DNA of 64,000 bases from positions 1,426,001 through 1,490,000 of the forward strand of contig JABYQN010000003.1 of NCBI GenBank assembly GCA_022606135.1, in the 5' to 3' direction. The notes below the pieces were generated by a model. That model did no database searches and was not told where the DNA came from. It saw only the letters and a list, made by a program, of their open reading frames with translations. Both the position numbers and the translations under genes were made by a program. Source of the DNA: Fomes fomentarius. Lineage: Eukaryota; Basidiomycota; Agaricomycetes; Polyporales; Polyporaceae. Shown here piece by piece: positions 1 to 12,289 of the stretch. How positions within the stretch are numbered: position 1 is the first letter of the stretch; each line of letters opens with the position of its first letter.

Positions 1-986
1 TCGGTGCGGTCCTCTGCGTAGTAAGCAATCGCACTTTGTGCACTTGACGTCGCAGACCCTGCCATGCATCACAATGGTGGTCTTCTCGGCAAGAGATGCT
101 GCTCGCTTCTTCGGGATCGGGTTGGTACCCGCGTTTGTATCTGTAATCACGGCAGTCGACACAGAAATGCGTCCTCGGACTTCCTGTCGACATCCGCGTT
201 CCTAGTCTTGTCGAAGTCCGGGAGCGCATGCAAAGCAGTCACAGAATGCCGATCTACGTTCTGTGTTACGAGGTTCGCAGCTCGCCCGGCGGCGCAACCT
301 ACTTCGGCATACATAGCTTAGCAAGGATTTCATGCGCAGCATTCGATTTAGCCATTGATGCCCTACACCGAGAGATGTTTAGTCATGGATGACTGCTTGT
401 CTAAAACAGAACGAAGTCAGCTGCGCACCTAGCACGGCGGTAGTGGTATGATTGCCATACAAGGGAAGGGTTGTCGTTGAACGCCTCGGGGGTGGCTAAA
501 GCTGTGGCATCGAGTGACCGCCATATGCCGCCACCATCACGAAAGGTAGGATCCCTGCGCCGGACCAGATTAGTGTTATGCCTAATGGTTCAAAACGACC
601 ATATATCCCTGCTCACCTGAAGCGGCCGAAAGGCCCACACCGGCGATCACCATGGTGTGTTTGCTGTTACGGAAGGCGTCTCGTAAATTTCTCGCGAGAT
701 CTGGCTCTTGTAGCATTGGTCGTGCGAGGCCTAAGGCTTGTCAAATAGAGCTGTGAGAGATATGAAGCTTCATTGACCAAGCGATGAGAGACGTCGTTAG
801 GCACGGAAGAAAGGATATCGTCTATACCTCCGACGCGTGTCAGAAGCGTGTTAAGTGTAAGCCGGAAGTGGCGGCGTAGAGCGGGAAAAGCCGTCGGAGT
901 TAGAGTCTGAGTCAGAACGGGGGCCGGTGGCCGTGCATTGGTGACTGAGCGGTCGCCGCAGCAGTTGGTTGTTGTTCCCACCCACG
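1..986. other. Left edge and upstream region, no confident gene
   Basis: No gene can be supported here. On the minus strand, between about position 200 and the left edge, two overlapping frames stay open; one carries a cysteine cluster of the pattern CxxxCxxCxC. This could be the 5' part of a gene leaving the window. The cysteines match no family I recognise and no start or splice site is decisive. The rest, about 330-986, looks like spacer and upstream sequence of the PHD/SPOC gene. Confidence 0.3.
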
Positions 987-3900
987 ATGTCAACCCGCAC
1001 AAGCACCATGCGGACCCGCCAGTCCTCGCGGACGGCGGGTGCCCAGTCCCAGAACACAGACCCTCAGGGGCACAGCGAGGAGAAAGAGAGCATTAAGATG
1101 AATGGCCCGGGGAAGGCGCGAGTGACGAGAAGAGGCGCAGCAAAGCAATACTGTCTCTGCAAGAAACCCGATGACGGATCGCCTATGATTCGTTGCTCAA
1201 CGTGCAAAGACTGGTGCGTCTGACTATCTGTTTTCCCTATACAGTCTTGAAGTACGAGTTGCTGACCTTGTGCACGCAGGTTTCATTTCCGCTGTGTCGA
1301 TCTGACTGAGCAGGATGCTAGTGAGATCAGTGAGTCCTCTCTCCCGCCTTGCGCTCCCCAAGCCGCTGACTACCGCCGCGTCGCTCGTCATTTCTTGCGC
1401 ACAGAGACCTATGCATGTCCTCCATGCCACCAGAACACTGGTGCCCGCACGATCAGTGAGTGGTCTGGTTCCTTTCGACCGTTTGCCTTCAGACAACCTG
1501 TTCTCGTTCGCTCTTCCGATTTCGTCTTATTCGATGTAACGCTGCGCCACAATAAGATAGCCGTAGAAACCACGCCTCGAGTCTGTAGTGTCAATATCGT
1601 TGCATCTCCGATACCGAAGGCTTGACCATGGTTGTAGCTACCGTCTACAGCAAATCATGTCGCCTTGTGAAGCCCCTGCTGTAGCTAGCTACCTAGCCGT
1701 ACTGCGTACTGCCGTAGTCCCTGTTCCTGTCCCTCCTCAGTGTTGCACGACCGTGGACAATAAAGCCGAACGCTCGAATGAAAAGACGGTCGCGCCGATG
1801 TTGTGAGGGTACATGGTACATGGTATATAGTGGACGTTTACGTGGTGCACGTTGGACGTGTCACTAGAAGGGGATACTATATAGCACCATGTTGGTACAC
1901 AGTGCACGTATGAGAGTGCATCTTGTTTATAACCGTTCTCTTCGTTTTTCCGTGGTTTTGTGTCCATGTTCTTATGTCGTGGTTTATCGGTCTAGAGGAC
2001 AGAGGTGCTGATAGTGGTTTGTTTCGTTCACAGAGGAATGGGAAGATTCCGATGTTATGATGCAAGATAGTCCTGGTCATGACACAAGAGGTTGCTCAAG
2101 TTCGGCCGCCAAAGACAAGACAGAGGTGGACGTGCAGTCAGCAAAAGTAGCAGAACCCGAGTCGGAGCTTTCTAGTGACGGCAGTGACGAGTACGACCCA
2201 GAGGCAGAGCAAGCACCAAAGGTATGTCCGAAGGCCGAGATGTGTTCAAACATCATCTGTACACTAGCTGACGCGGTGTCTCTCCGACAGCGGCGCGCCC
2301 GCCGTCAATCCTATCACTCGGACGACGAGTCGGACTCAAACGCCCCTCGCTCGAAGAGTCCTAAACGCTTCCGTCGAGGGAGCGCCGCATCGAAGGAGCC
2401 AGCCGCTGCCGTAGCCGCAGCTCCAGCTCCCAAACATCCCTCGCCCTCTCCCAGCATCCAAGCTAAGAGGAAGAAGTCCACAACGACAACGACACATACT
2501 GCTCCGCCCGCGAAGCGACCACGGTCAGAGTCGACTGCAGGAGAAGACGCGGCGCGCAAGTACTGTCTGACGAAGCTGCAGGAGCTCTTCTGCCAGGTCT
2601 TCACCCGCTACCCGTTCCTGCGAGAGACTGAGTCTAATAACGCTGTTGGACAAGCGGAAGGAACGTCGTCCGAATTGCTGCAGCCGGACAAGAAGACGGA
2701 AGAGCTCACGACCGAAGAGAAGGAACAGCTCGAGGCGAAGGCGAAGAACTTTGGCTTTGATCTTGAGCAGTGCATGTATGAGCTTTATTCAGAGCCTGAC
2801 AAGCAGGGGAGACATGTCGTCGGTGGGAAGTATAAGTAAGTCTTCCCCCTTCACCCGACATCGTCGCGGAACGTGTTGTACTAACAGCACTCCCACCACC
2901 TACAGGGAACGTTTCCGAATGCTTACGTTTAACCTGAGCAAAGCCGACCGTGTTTTCTTGCACATGCGCATAGCTTCGTCTCGTATCACTCCGAAAGAGC
3001 TGTCCACGATGTCCTCGACTGACCTTGCGAGCGAGGAAGAGCAGCAGTCGATTAAAAAGCTCGAGGAAGAGGCCCTGGCCCACTCCATCCTGAAGAAGTC
3101 TATCGTGCCCCGTGCAAAGCTTACCCATAAGGGCCTGCAGGATATCGAGGACGTGACCGGTGCCGCGCAGCGGGAGGTCGAACGAGAGCGTGCAGAGGAG
3201 GAGGAGGAACGCATTGAGAGAGAACGTCTCGCTCGCCTCCGCGTCCAAGCGCAGCGTGCCCAGTCCCAGGGGTCTGCCCCGCCTGAGTCCCCAGTTGTTG
3301 CACAGTCTCCGGCCACATGGGGTGCACCTCCGCCCGTCCCACTACACGCTGCCCAGTCGGCGGAGTTCACCGCCGGCTCGCCCACGACGATGGGTCGGCC
3401 GCTCTTCGTGCCGTCTGCCTCTGAGTTTGCTGGACTCGGAGACAACGAGCTAAACCTCGCCGACTTCATAAATATCGACGAGGAGCCGTCGGGCGAGGTC
3501 GCAACGACCCCCGCCGACACGTCGCCCGCCCCGTTCGGAGAACCCCCGCTACTCACCGAGCCGAATCGTCCCGCTCACGCTGGTACCTCCCCCATTACCC
3601 CCACATATGCTGCTGGATTGTCGCCGTTCGCGGCCAAGGGCTCGCAGCCGAATCCCCCTGTACCCTTGTCATTTGATCTCAATACCCTGTGGACTCCCGG
3701 TCATTCAAATCCTGAGCCAGAACCTCAAATGCAAGTCGATTCGCAAGAGCCCCCGGAGCCAACAACGGGAGGTCAGTCCATGGAGACGGACCTCCTTGGT
3801 GGTCAAGCAGATGACCAGGACTTCGACATGTTCCTGAATAATAACGAACAGGAGGAGCAAGAGCCGGCAAAGACGGAGGAAAAGCAGGAGACACCGGAAG

Positions 3901-5361
3901 CTGTGGAGCAGACTCCCGAAGACAAGCGCGCTGTTTTCGATGCCCAAAGTCCCATCTGGATTGGAACGGTAAGTAGATCTAGTTATGCCATTGTGGAAGT
4001 ATTCCTGACGTCGTCTTACAGTTGAGCATGCCTCTGGACTCTGCCATCCCTAAAGAGGTCGCAGTGATAGCTCGCCAGGCCGGTGGACGGACCTTGGACA
4101 GCGATTCTCCCCTATGGCAAGTTCTCTTCCCAAACAAGGAATTACGGATCGACGGTCGTGTACCGGTGGAGAAGTCGGCTCAATACCTCACCCAAGTCCG
4201 CCTGAACCCCTCGAAGGAGCTCGTCGCTGCCGCATTCTCGCCCACACCTGGATTCAGTTCTGATGGTTTTCATGCCCTCAAGGACCATCTTCTGTCCAAG
4301 GGGTAAGTCATCTGCGACACTTTCCGAGTTATACGTTCCTAATCTCTGCATTTAGTCGTCATGGACTTATTTTCCCGTGGGGCCACAATCCGAAGTCGAG
4401 CGCCCCGGGTCGCGAGTTATATGTAGTGCCACTGCTCTCCTCAGAGCCAATTCCGGAGTACATGGAGCTGCTGGACCAGCTTCAGTTGCCAAATGAGCGG
4501 ACCGTCGACTATCTCGTTGGGGTGTGGGTGCTGACGAAGGGCAAGCTCGTCGCTCCTTCTCAACCTAAGCCTGCTCCCCTTGTACCCTCAGCTGCTCCCA
4601 CCTCAGTACATCCACCATCTGCCGCAACAGTGGCCATGCCAAACATTGACTTCGCTCAGCTACAGCAGCTCGGGCTACTGTCCCAATACCCGGGTGTGTC
4701 TCAACCTCTACCCCAACCGAATCCGCGACCGCAGTCCTATTCACCGCCTGGTGGTTCCATGTCTCCACCCTCTGGATCTATGCCCGTACCCCCGCCTGCT
4801 AGCACCACAACCATTACTCCGAATATCGCTGCTGAGGTTGCGTCCTTGACTCCCGAGCAAATCCAACTTATGCTCCAGACTTTAACCAAAACAGTACCTC
4901 AACCATCGCAACCACAAGCACAACAGAACGTATTTGCTCCGCCCGCGCCTCTCCCGATCCCCACGAGCATTCCTTCAGGTGCCCCACAGCCTATTGCCCT
5001 GCCTACGGCGGCTCTCCAAGCATGGTCCCCTCCATCGCAGTATCCACCTCCGTACGGCCAACAGCCCCCTCAACAGCCTCCAGCCTATCCCGGGAGCCAC
5101 TCTCCGCCTGGGCCAAGAGGGCAGTATGGCGACCGATATGATCATGACCGTCCATACCACAACCAGCCCAACGGTTTCGACCGAGGCTTTCGCGGAAGAG
5201 GTGGACGTGGACGTGGCGCGGACCGTGGGCGTGGCCGGGATCAAGGATGGCACAAAGGCGGGCCCGTGCGAGGTCGCGGCGGACACCCGCCAACAGGACC
5301 GCGCAATCGAGATCGCGGCAACGGTGGCGGATGGAACGAGGAGCAGCAGCGATGGGGCTGA
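987..5361 (+). CDS. BYE1: Bye1-like transcription factor (PHD, TFIIS central domain, SPOC)
   Basis: Eight exons read as one frame: 987-1213, 1280-1329, 1405-1455, 2034-2221, 2291-2835, 2906-3968, 4022-4302, 4356-5361 (1136 aa). A PHD finger (about residues 52-108) begins YCLCKKPDDG and closes with CPPC. A TFIIS-like central domain lies near residues 255-410 and a SPOC domain near 700-870. The C-terminus is proline/glutamine-rich and ends in arginine-glycine repeats. This domain order is that of yeast Bye1 and the animal PHF3/DIDO family, which bind RNA polymerase II; the PHD reads histone H3 and SPOC is known from PHF3 to bind the phosphorylated polymerase tail. Nuclear action is inferred. 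The RG-rich tail suggests RNA contact. Intron 3 is 578 bp, far longer than the others. The start is the first ATG of the frame. Confidence 0.9.
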
Positions 5362-5954
5362 ACAAGTTAAGATGCACTTAAGTGCCCGACGGCCGGACGC
5401 TTTATGTTTGATCGTTTGGGAGCCCCCATTGTATGATATCACGATACCGCTATGGTCCGAGTTCGCAGTCATTGAACACTAGTCGCTCTATGTATTCGTA
5501 CTGTACCGTACGCATGCGTAATGTCCAACATGCTAATGAGTCCCTCATGCTGGTTGGTGTGTTGACGTGTGCCGTTGCTCGTGTGTTGATCAACTCATGT
5601 GTCAAGTATCGCGACTCAACGATCGCAAATCGAAGGGTAGGGTAGGTTGATAGGGGAACGATTACTATGGACTATTTTCTTGCAATTAGGCCAAAGCAAT
5701 AAGCGAAATGTATGGACGAAAGTGTATGTACCGTAACACGAGAATACCATTCAGTTCTAGATGAAAATAGGAGGCTCACGTCGTATGACTGGATGGCAGT
5801 TTCAAGCTGATATGATATGTACAAATACAGCGTATCTATCAATACAAGGCGGAGGGCACAGATCTGTATCGTAACACGGTCAAGGCCAGTTCTTGGATGC
5901 TAGCAACAAAACTCACCAAGCACGACTCAGCTTCTTACAACTTCTACTCAGACA
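5362..5954. other. Convergent spacer between BYE1-like gene and RFA3
   Basis: About 590 bp between the stop codons of two convergent genes. I see no coding pattern, repeat or RNA gene; it presumably holds both 3' UTRs. Confidence 0.5.
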
Positions 5955-6486
5955 CTAGAATATTTTGCTGAACTTCGGGTCATGCCAAATCTGCACGACT
6001 TGATCGGCGAGTTTCATATCTAGCGAGGTGGGACGCAGTGAGCGACCTCTCTCTACGATTATGAACCCTACTCACCGACATCATCACCCAGATTCACATA
6101 CCCCACCATTTTCAAGAGTCGCTCACTTGAGACCGTGCCGATGACCTCGATATATGTTGATACGGACTCAAAGTTCTGCAAAGATCACATCAAACATACA
6201 CGTAAAGCATCGTGAACCAGCGAAGAGATCAGGACTCACACTGAGCAGTTTCACCTCCACTTGTCCGCCATCCGACGCCTCCACGACCGCCACGTCGTCC
6301 TTGAGCTTTAACTCACTTCAGTTCCCTCCATATCCTACCGTCACACGCTCGCATTTACTGGCGCGACGCGTGGGGTACATAACAGAAGTACGCAACTGTA
6401 ACGAGTTTGGCGATAAGCCGGACTGTCTGTCCTAGGTAATTGGCCATGAGGGCCTTGTTGACGCGCGGTGCACGGTTCTCTGCCAT
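5955..6486 (-). CDS. RFA3: Replication protein A small subunit (RPA14/Rfa3-like)
   Basis: Four exons on the minus strand (6486-6392, 6315-6240, 6175-6076, 6019-5955) join in frame to 111 aa, the usual size of this subunit. The N-terminus reads APRVNKALMANYLGQTVRL, followed by a lysine- and valine-rich OB-fold strand region, IEVIGTVSS, and a C-terminal helix ending VQIWHDPKFSKIF. These are typical Rfa3/RPA14 (OB-fold) features. The subunit trimerises with RPA70 and RPA32 to bind single-stranded DNA in replication and repair. Introns are 76, 64 and 56 bp. A longer frame continues upstream of the chosen ATG, but the upstream residues do not resemble the family. Its stop faces that of the Bye1-like gene. 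Confidence 0.88.
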
Positions 6487-7080
6487 TGCTCTTGCTGTCT
6501 TTGAGAGGATCGGACTGCGAGTCTTGAGGAGAGAGAGGGGACAAGGACGGCGCGTGTCCGCCACAGCGATATGCGTTACACATAAACGCGTTACGTCACA
6601 GCTATCAAGACGCGTAACTGCCGTCACGCTCAGATCGTAATTTCCAGGCACCGCGGCGGCTGCAAATATTCTCGTCGTGCACTGTGCTAATCAGTGTGCC
6701 GGCCAAACAACCTCTTTGCAAACTCAGGATCCGCCAAGACGTTTTGCTCGAGTCTGAGGATGATAGTGAGTTCACCACTATAATCCTTCTCCTGACAGCT
6801 CAGTGCATGCCAGGGGATGTTTCCGCAACCGTGGCTCAGCATGCGAGTCCCATCGAGGGACCAGGCGGTAAGTTTACCAGCCCAAGGCCATGTACCGGTT
6901 GTGCGATAGCTCCAGACAGGGTCGAACGATATATATATATATATACATTACACCCACTCGAATGATTGGATGATGCGCAATGATGTATGTACATGTGCGA
7001 GGTGAGGGTAAGAGTACATCAGATGCGGAGACCATACGAACGAGAGGTGTTACAAGTGTAGGTATTTACATCACATATGT
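6487..7080. other. Spacer with short AT dinucleotide run
   Basis: Upstream region of RFA3 and outer flank of the inverted duplication. It contains a short (AT)n tract near 6930-6946. No gene is apparent. Confidence 0.5.
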
Positions 7081-7163
7081 CGGCTGATACACGATGCCAC
7101 AAAGTCCCAGAATAAGTTATGCTTACTGTCCTACAGATAAACTAAATTGACGGCAAGGCCTGC

Positions 7164-9026
7164 TCAATCAGAGGTGGGTGTGACCGCGAACCACTTGTTG
7201 AACACATTGTCAGGGTCGTAACGCTGCTTCAACTCCTGCAGCCGCCCATAGTTTTCGCCGAACAGGGTCTTACTCTTGTCGCCGGATTCGACGGCCTCAT
7301 CGGAGTCTGCAAGGAGCAACCCGTCGGTATCTGTCATCACACAACCACACCACACAATGCCGATGCTTACTGTAGTTTCCGTACGAGTCTGTTGCATCCG
7401 CGCTGCCTGTGATAATTCCCCCGAGCTCGTGCGCAGCCTCGCGTGCGCGTTTGGCCTTCTCGTCCGAATGCTCGTCCCAGAAGATCATAGTAAGGATGTT
7501 ACCAGCAATGGGACGCGGGAATGCCGTGGCATTCGAAGCCACCGCGTTCACTTTCGCAACCGGGTAGTACTCGTACAGAAGCCCGACCCGGAACTCCCCG
7601 CTCTCGGTGAATTTCCCGACGTAGTCGACCGCTGCTTGGCTGAAGTCCTTGCTTGGAGTCCCAGACTGTGATACACCGCGCATGTACACATTCTGACCAT
7701 GCTTCACGCCGTCATTCTATGCGAGGAGGTGCGTCAGCCAAGAACTCACACGAACACAGGCACTAATGCCATGGATACCGTCAGGTACCTACCTGGAGGG
7801 TGTTCAAGAACTCGTACGGGATTTCACGCGTGAGGTCCATCATAGGCCCTGGACTCCGTATGAGATCCCAGTTTCTACTGACCAATATCAAATTCCTCAC
7901 CGAGGTCAAGGAACTCCTTGAAATTCGCTCGGCCTTCCTCCTCGCTGCCGTTGTAGAAGAAAAACACGGCGATGAACGGCTAAGTCGAATGATGAGTAGC
8001 GTCAATCTGACTAGCGCACTTGGGAGACATACATTGCCATCTGGACCGCGACTCCAAGCCTGAAGCATGGCCTCTTTCTCAGATGGGCCGTTCTTCCACC
8101 ACTCGTCCGTGAGCGCATTGAGCTTCTGCAGGAGAGGCAAGGGGTAAATCGCCACCCCCGAGTAGACCGTCGCACGCTGCGGGTACAGCTCAAGAACGAA
8201 CTCGGTTACAATGCCGAGGTTGGATCCAGCACCACGTATCCCCCAGAATAGGTCAGGATTCTCTGTCTCACTCGCAGTCAGGATCGACCCGTCGGCGGTG
8301 ACAACTGTCGCCTGTGAATACCGGCAGGTGCTGTCAGCAATGCGAGGGGTGGGCTAGCTCACGGAACCAAACTCACTTGACGAAGAGAATCAATCGCGAG
8401 GCCGTACGCTCCGCTGAGCCAGCCAATTCCGCCACCAGTAATAAGACTATTTTTGTATGGTGAGCTTGATTGATGAGCGCCGACATAGCACTCTTGGCTC
8501 ACCCTCCGACACCAGTCTGTGCAGCTCGCCATGTCAAAGCGAGCACCAAAACAGAAGGACAGATATGAACACTTACATGGTTGACGGTCCCACCGACGGT
8601 GGCCAAACCGTGTGCAATGGCGGCTTTATCGACGGTTTCCCATACTGCACCGCCACCGACGTAGCCCAGCTTCTTCTCAGCGTCGATCTCAGCGCCGTTT
8701 AGGTACCGGGACAGGTCAATCACAAGACCGCCTTCAGTCGACGACGCGCCCGACGCAGAATGGCCGCCGCCGCGCACAGCGATGGGTAGGTTCTCTGCGC
8801 GAGCGTACTTGATGGCGCGCGAGACGTCGTCCGCGTTCCGCACAAAGGCTACCAGTTTCGCGTTGCGCTCGGCGTTGGCGGCCCATCGGTGGAGGGACGC
8901 AGCGTATTCGGAATGGCCGGGAGCGACGAGGTCGCCCTGAAATGAACGAGCAAAGGAATCGAACGAAGTCATTCTGCAAGATGATAGAGAAGAGAGGTAG
9001 TTGAAGAGGGATGCGAACACGGACAT
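7164..9026 (-). CDS. FAD-linked oxidase, berberine-bridge-like (left copy)
   Basis: Minus-strand mirror of the gene at 25004-26866, with the same eight-exon layout. The FAD-binding PCMH region has the RGGGHSASG motif, whose His is the usual covalent FAD anchor, then GLATVGGTVNH, TGVGG and GGGIGWLSGAYGL. The C-terminus has the BBE element RYDPDNVFNKW. The residue that would be the second, cysteinyl FAD link of plant BBE enzymes is not a Cys here, so single-site attachment is likely. A 14-nt microexon (8503-8516) encodes TGVGG. Such enzymes oxidise diverse small molecules with O2, often in specialised metabolism; the substrate cannot be told. The start at 9026 is preferred because the frame further upstream is not conserved in the other copy; 8972 is an alternative. 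Confidence 0.88.
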
Positions 9027-10521
9027 GATAGAGGAGGTTGTGTGATTGGTTTTCCGTGAGCAGGTCGGAACGGAACGAGGGGTGGTCATCGAGAGGTATA
9101 CACTTATATGTACGGCACCATGCTGCCCGGTGGGAACTCGATCGTGCGATGATCAAGCACTTGTGGCTGCGAAGCTAGATCAGCATTGAGTACTATGCGA
9201 GTGTCTAGTGTGGCTTGTACTTACACCGCCATATGTTCGAGACCGCGAAGGGGAATTGGATATCATCTGCCCGAGGTAACGTAGACCTGACGGCACTGTG
9301 TTCGAGACCATCGGGAGAATCATGAGCATCCGGATTGTTCTACTGATACTTTCTGCGCCGATCTTGCTCACCGAGGACTCGAGAGCCGACTCGGAGAGAC
9401 GATACTCAAGTTGATCCATACTTTACTTGGAGGGAGGTGGGGTGATGAATATGTCATCATGTTCTCGCTCATCAGCGGAAGGTGATGCTCCGACGAGACC
9501 GCATCATGTTTTCCACAAGTACTTACATACCTCTTTGACAGCCAGGAGATTTCATGTCGACGCGCCGAGATGATTTGGATCATCGGGGACCCGGCACGTA
9601 GATTCCTAAGCATATCATAGTCCAGTATGATCTTTCCATAAGTCTTCGTCGGAGACTAATGCGTTATAGATCGTGAACACAAGTCGCGCCTCAGACAGTA
9701 GCCCACTAGTATGACATGGCCAATGTGATGGGAAGAATGCGAGATATGCGGCAGAGCGGCAGAGTGACTTCTCGACAACTCGACCTTCTGAACGTTGCCG
9801 CAGTGATCCGAATCCGCAGCTTGCCTGAGATCCCCGTTGGCCGCGGATTCCGGTCTGCAGATCACTTATGAGTTGCCGGACAACCTACGTCAGACTCAAT
9901 GCTCCCGCCACTCACCCTAAACACAGAGTCATCCTGGTAGTGATGAGGCCACATCCTACAACGAGTTTAACTTCATCGTACTTGTATGGCCTGAGCATCT
10001 CGCAAGTGGGAATCCGTGTCACTGTTTCCAGACGTGCCTTTCTCACACATACAAGGAACCAACATTTCGAAGCCATCGAACTTGCTGCGTCAGAACACCA
10101 GCCCTGCAGGTACGGCCCGTATTGCAGAAACGGATATCAGATGTTGAGGGGAGAGCCAAGCCCTCGCGGTCCGGCAGGTACTTAAGTTGACCCGGGATCG
10201 TAGCCCTCTACATCAAGCGAAGCTGCGAACGAACGGGACAATGTCCACGGATCCGGAGAGTATAGAGTGCCATACATGATCTGAGAAAAGCTCGTTGTGT
10301 TCAGAAAGAAGGTTGAAAGAAACAGATGTACTCTTTCAGGTAGACGCACAATCGGGCATGTATAACAGCAAATACCATGTTTACATCTGAGCGTACATCC
10401 GAGACCCTAGAAACCAACAAGCTAGTTACAAGAAGATACAGCACACAGCACACACAACACCCAAACAGAGGACACATGGTAAAAGCAACGGATACCTGAC
10501 GCTAGCGCCCGATATCCAAAC
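9027..10521. other. Oxidase upstream and hydrolase downstream region (left arm)
   Basis: About 1.5 kb without a supported gene, duplicated at 23475-25003. It holds the oxidase promoter; a TATA-like CTTATATG (minus strand CATATAAG) lies near 9104-9111. Short open frames around 9180-9420 and 9370-9610 are also present in the right copy, but I recognise no domain in them. They might be remnants of a small gene or a pseudogene. Confidence 0.45.
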
Positions 10522-11878
10522 TCACTGACCGAGCGACTCAATCCACCTCGCCGCAAACGCATACCCCTCGCTCTTCTCCGGTTCGTGCCAGAAATGTGTC
10601 ATCGGGACGTGCGTGCCCCACCTAAGCTCCTTGTATGCCAGCATCTGGTCTCCGTTGTCAGCGCGGATGCGATCCCGCAGTGTCCGCATTGGCTCGACCG
10701 TCATCTCCACCCCACCCACAATCAAGCACGTCGGCGGCAGATTTTTGAAGACTCCATGCGGGTTGGGGAGGAGCAGAGATCCGGGCGAGATCCACGAGTT
10801 CTGCCACGCAGCCTCGATGGGAAGGTTACCCACCAACGCCCGCGTGGCGAACCCCGCCAGGAAGGAGTGTACCATGTCGTTGTCCACGTTGCGCTCAAAA
10901 GCGGACCCGCGACCGGCCTGGGTGAAGCCCCAGTCGGCCGTGGGCGAGAGGATGAGCTGTCCGCGTGGTGAAGGCAGGCCAGGTAGATTCATCTGCGCGA
11001 TGTATCGCGTCAGTTGGAACGCCAGGTTTCCGCCCGCAGATTCGCCCATGATCAGGATGTTCTCAGGCTTGAGGCCGAGTTCCTTCACCAGATACTTGTA
11101 TCCTGCGACTGCGTCAACGAGCGCAGCGGGGAACGCGCCTTGTGCTGGAAGCGGCGTCGTCCAAGATAGGCGGTACTCGATTTGGAAGATCCGTTCATAG
11201 CCCCTCGCGTACTTGAGCATCTCGCGACAGATATATCCACTGGAGAACGAAGGGTGCGCGGACCCCAACTAGATTCGAAGAATGAGCGGCCAGTCCTCGT
11301 GTGAGCGCCGTCGGCATCAAGACACTTACGACAAAGCCGCCACCTGTGGGACACGCCAATCGTCAGGGCCGTCACCAAACAGAATAGGAAATGAACAACG
11401 AACCATGGCATGAGTAGATCACCTTCTCGTTGGGTCCGGCTTTCTGTCCGGCCTTGCCATCAGGCCCGCGCTTCCCAAACCAGTAGCCCCCTCTCCTCTC
11501 CGCCCGGACATTATTCACTCGCGCACACTCTGCCACCTCGCCCAAAATGAGCTCGGGAGCGGGCTCCACCCAGACTAAACCAGCCTCCTCCGCCTTTCCT
11601 GACCTCTCCACCTCAGCGGGGTCGATACAGAACGGTCCGAATGTTGTCTGGAATGACGCGTCTATCATTGTTCGGTATATTTTGACGAGGACCATGCGCC
11701 CCAGAGACCATTGGACAGGGCGCCATGAAGGGAGTGCAAATCGAATGGTCCAGTAGGGGATTTTGACGAGAAGGAGGGATAGAACGAGGTAGACGCAAAA
11801 GAGAGCAGTGTATGGCTGGCCACGGAAACGGAAGAAGGAGGGCTTGGGGATGGTTGGGCGAGAAGACATTGTGTCCAT
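10522..11878 (-). CDS. Membrane-anchored alpha/beta hydrolase, HSL-like (left copy)
   Basis: Three exons (11878-11404, 11343-11330, 11268-10522) give 411 aa. An N-terminal hydrophobic segment (YTALFCVYLVLSLLLVKIPY) should anchor the protein in a membrane. The oxyanion motif HGGGF is assembled across two introns: the His comes from exon 1 and GGGFV from a 14-nt microexon. The nucleophile elbow is GESAGG, and a C-terminal HVPMTHFWHEP supplies the probable catalytic His. This fits the hormone-sensitive-lipase/alpha-beta hydrolase-3 group of esterases and deacylases. It is transcribed away from the seven-helix gene, with 411 bp between the two starts. The copy at 22118-23474 is nearly identical. 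The substrate is unknown. Confidence 0.9.
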
Positions 11879-12289
11879 GTCTGAGAAGTAGCTGGACGGA
11901 ATTGAGAGTGGCGGGGGTATATGAGGGGGCGTTGTTCACAACGCAATACCTGCTGACGCTGCGAAGAGTGGATGGGAACCGGTGGGGATTGGCGCAAAGG
12001 GCTGCATGCCTCGAGTCTTCCTTAGTCAGACGAGTGTACGGACCTACTGATGGAGGGACTGGCGTAAAGCGCACAACAGGCGCATCAACTTGATCTTGAT
12101 GTCAGTGCATATCGCGTTTCGCATGCACCTGGCATGCACGATCTCCGGCTTGCGGGAGCGTAACTATGGTGTAATCAGTACTGACCTGCCTCAGGGCCTT
12201 ATAGATTGCGTCTCAAGTTCCTTCTCTTTTTTCTCTTTGCCTAGTGCCTTCCCCCAATTTTCCTGTGCTTTCGTTCATCTCTTTGCGCT
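11879..12289. promoter_or_regulatory. Shared divergent promoter of hydrolase and seven-helix gene (left arm)
   Basis: 411 bp separate the two start codons in head-to-head orientation, so this must serve as a bidirectional promoter. In the right arm the same two starts are 4.67 kb apart because a segment with an adenylation-enzyme gene lies between them. Pyrimidine-rich sequence precedes the seven-helix start. Confidence 0.6.

Noticed and set aside
64..321. 85-codon plus-strand frame at the left edge
   Set aside because: No domain, no upstream context, and the minus strand has equally open frames with a cysteine pattern; coding status is undecided.
2706..3556. Long minus-strand frames (180-218 codons) opposite the Bye1-like gene
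   Set aside because: They mirror a GC-rich, low-complexity coding region and have no recognisable domain; antisense shadows.
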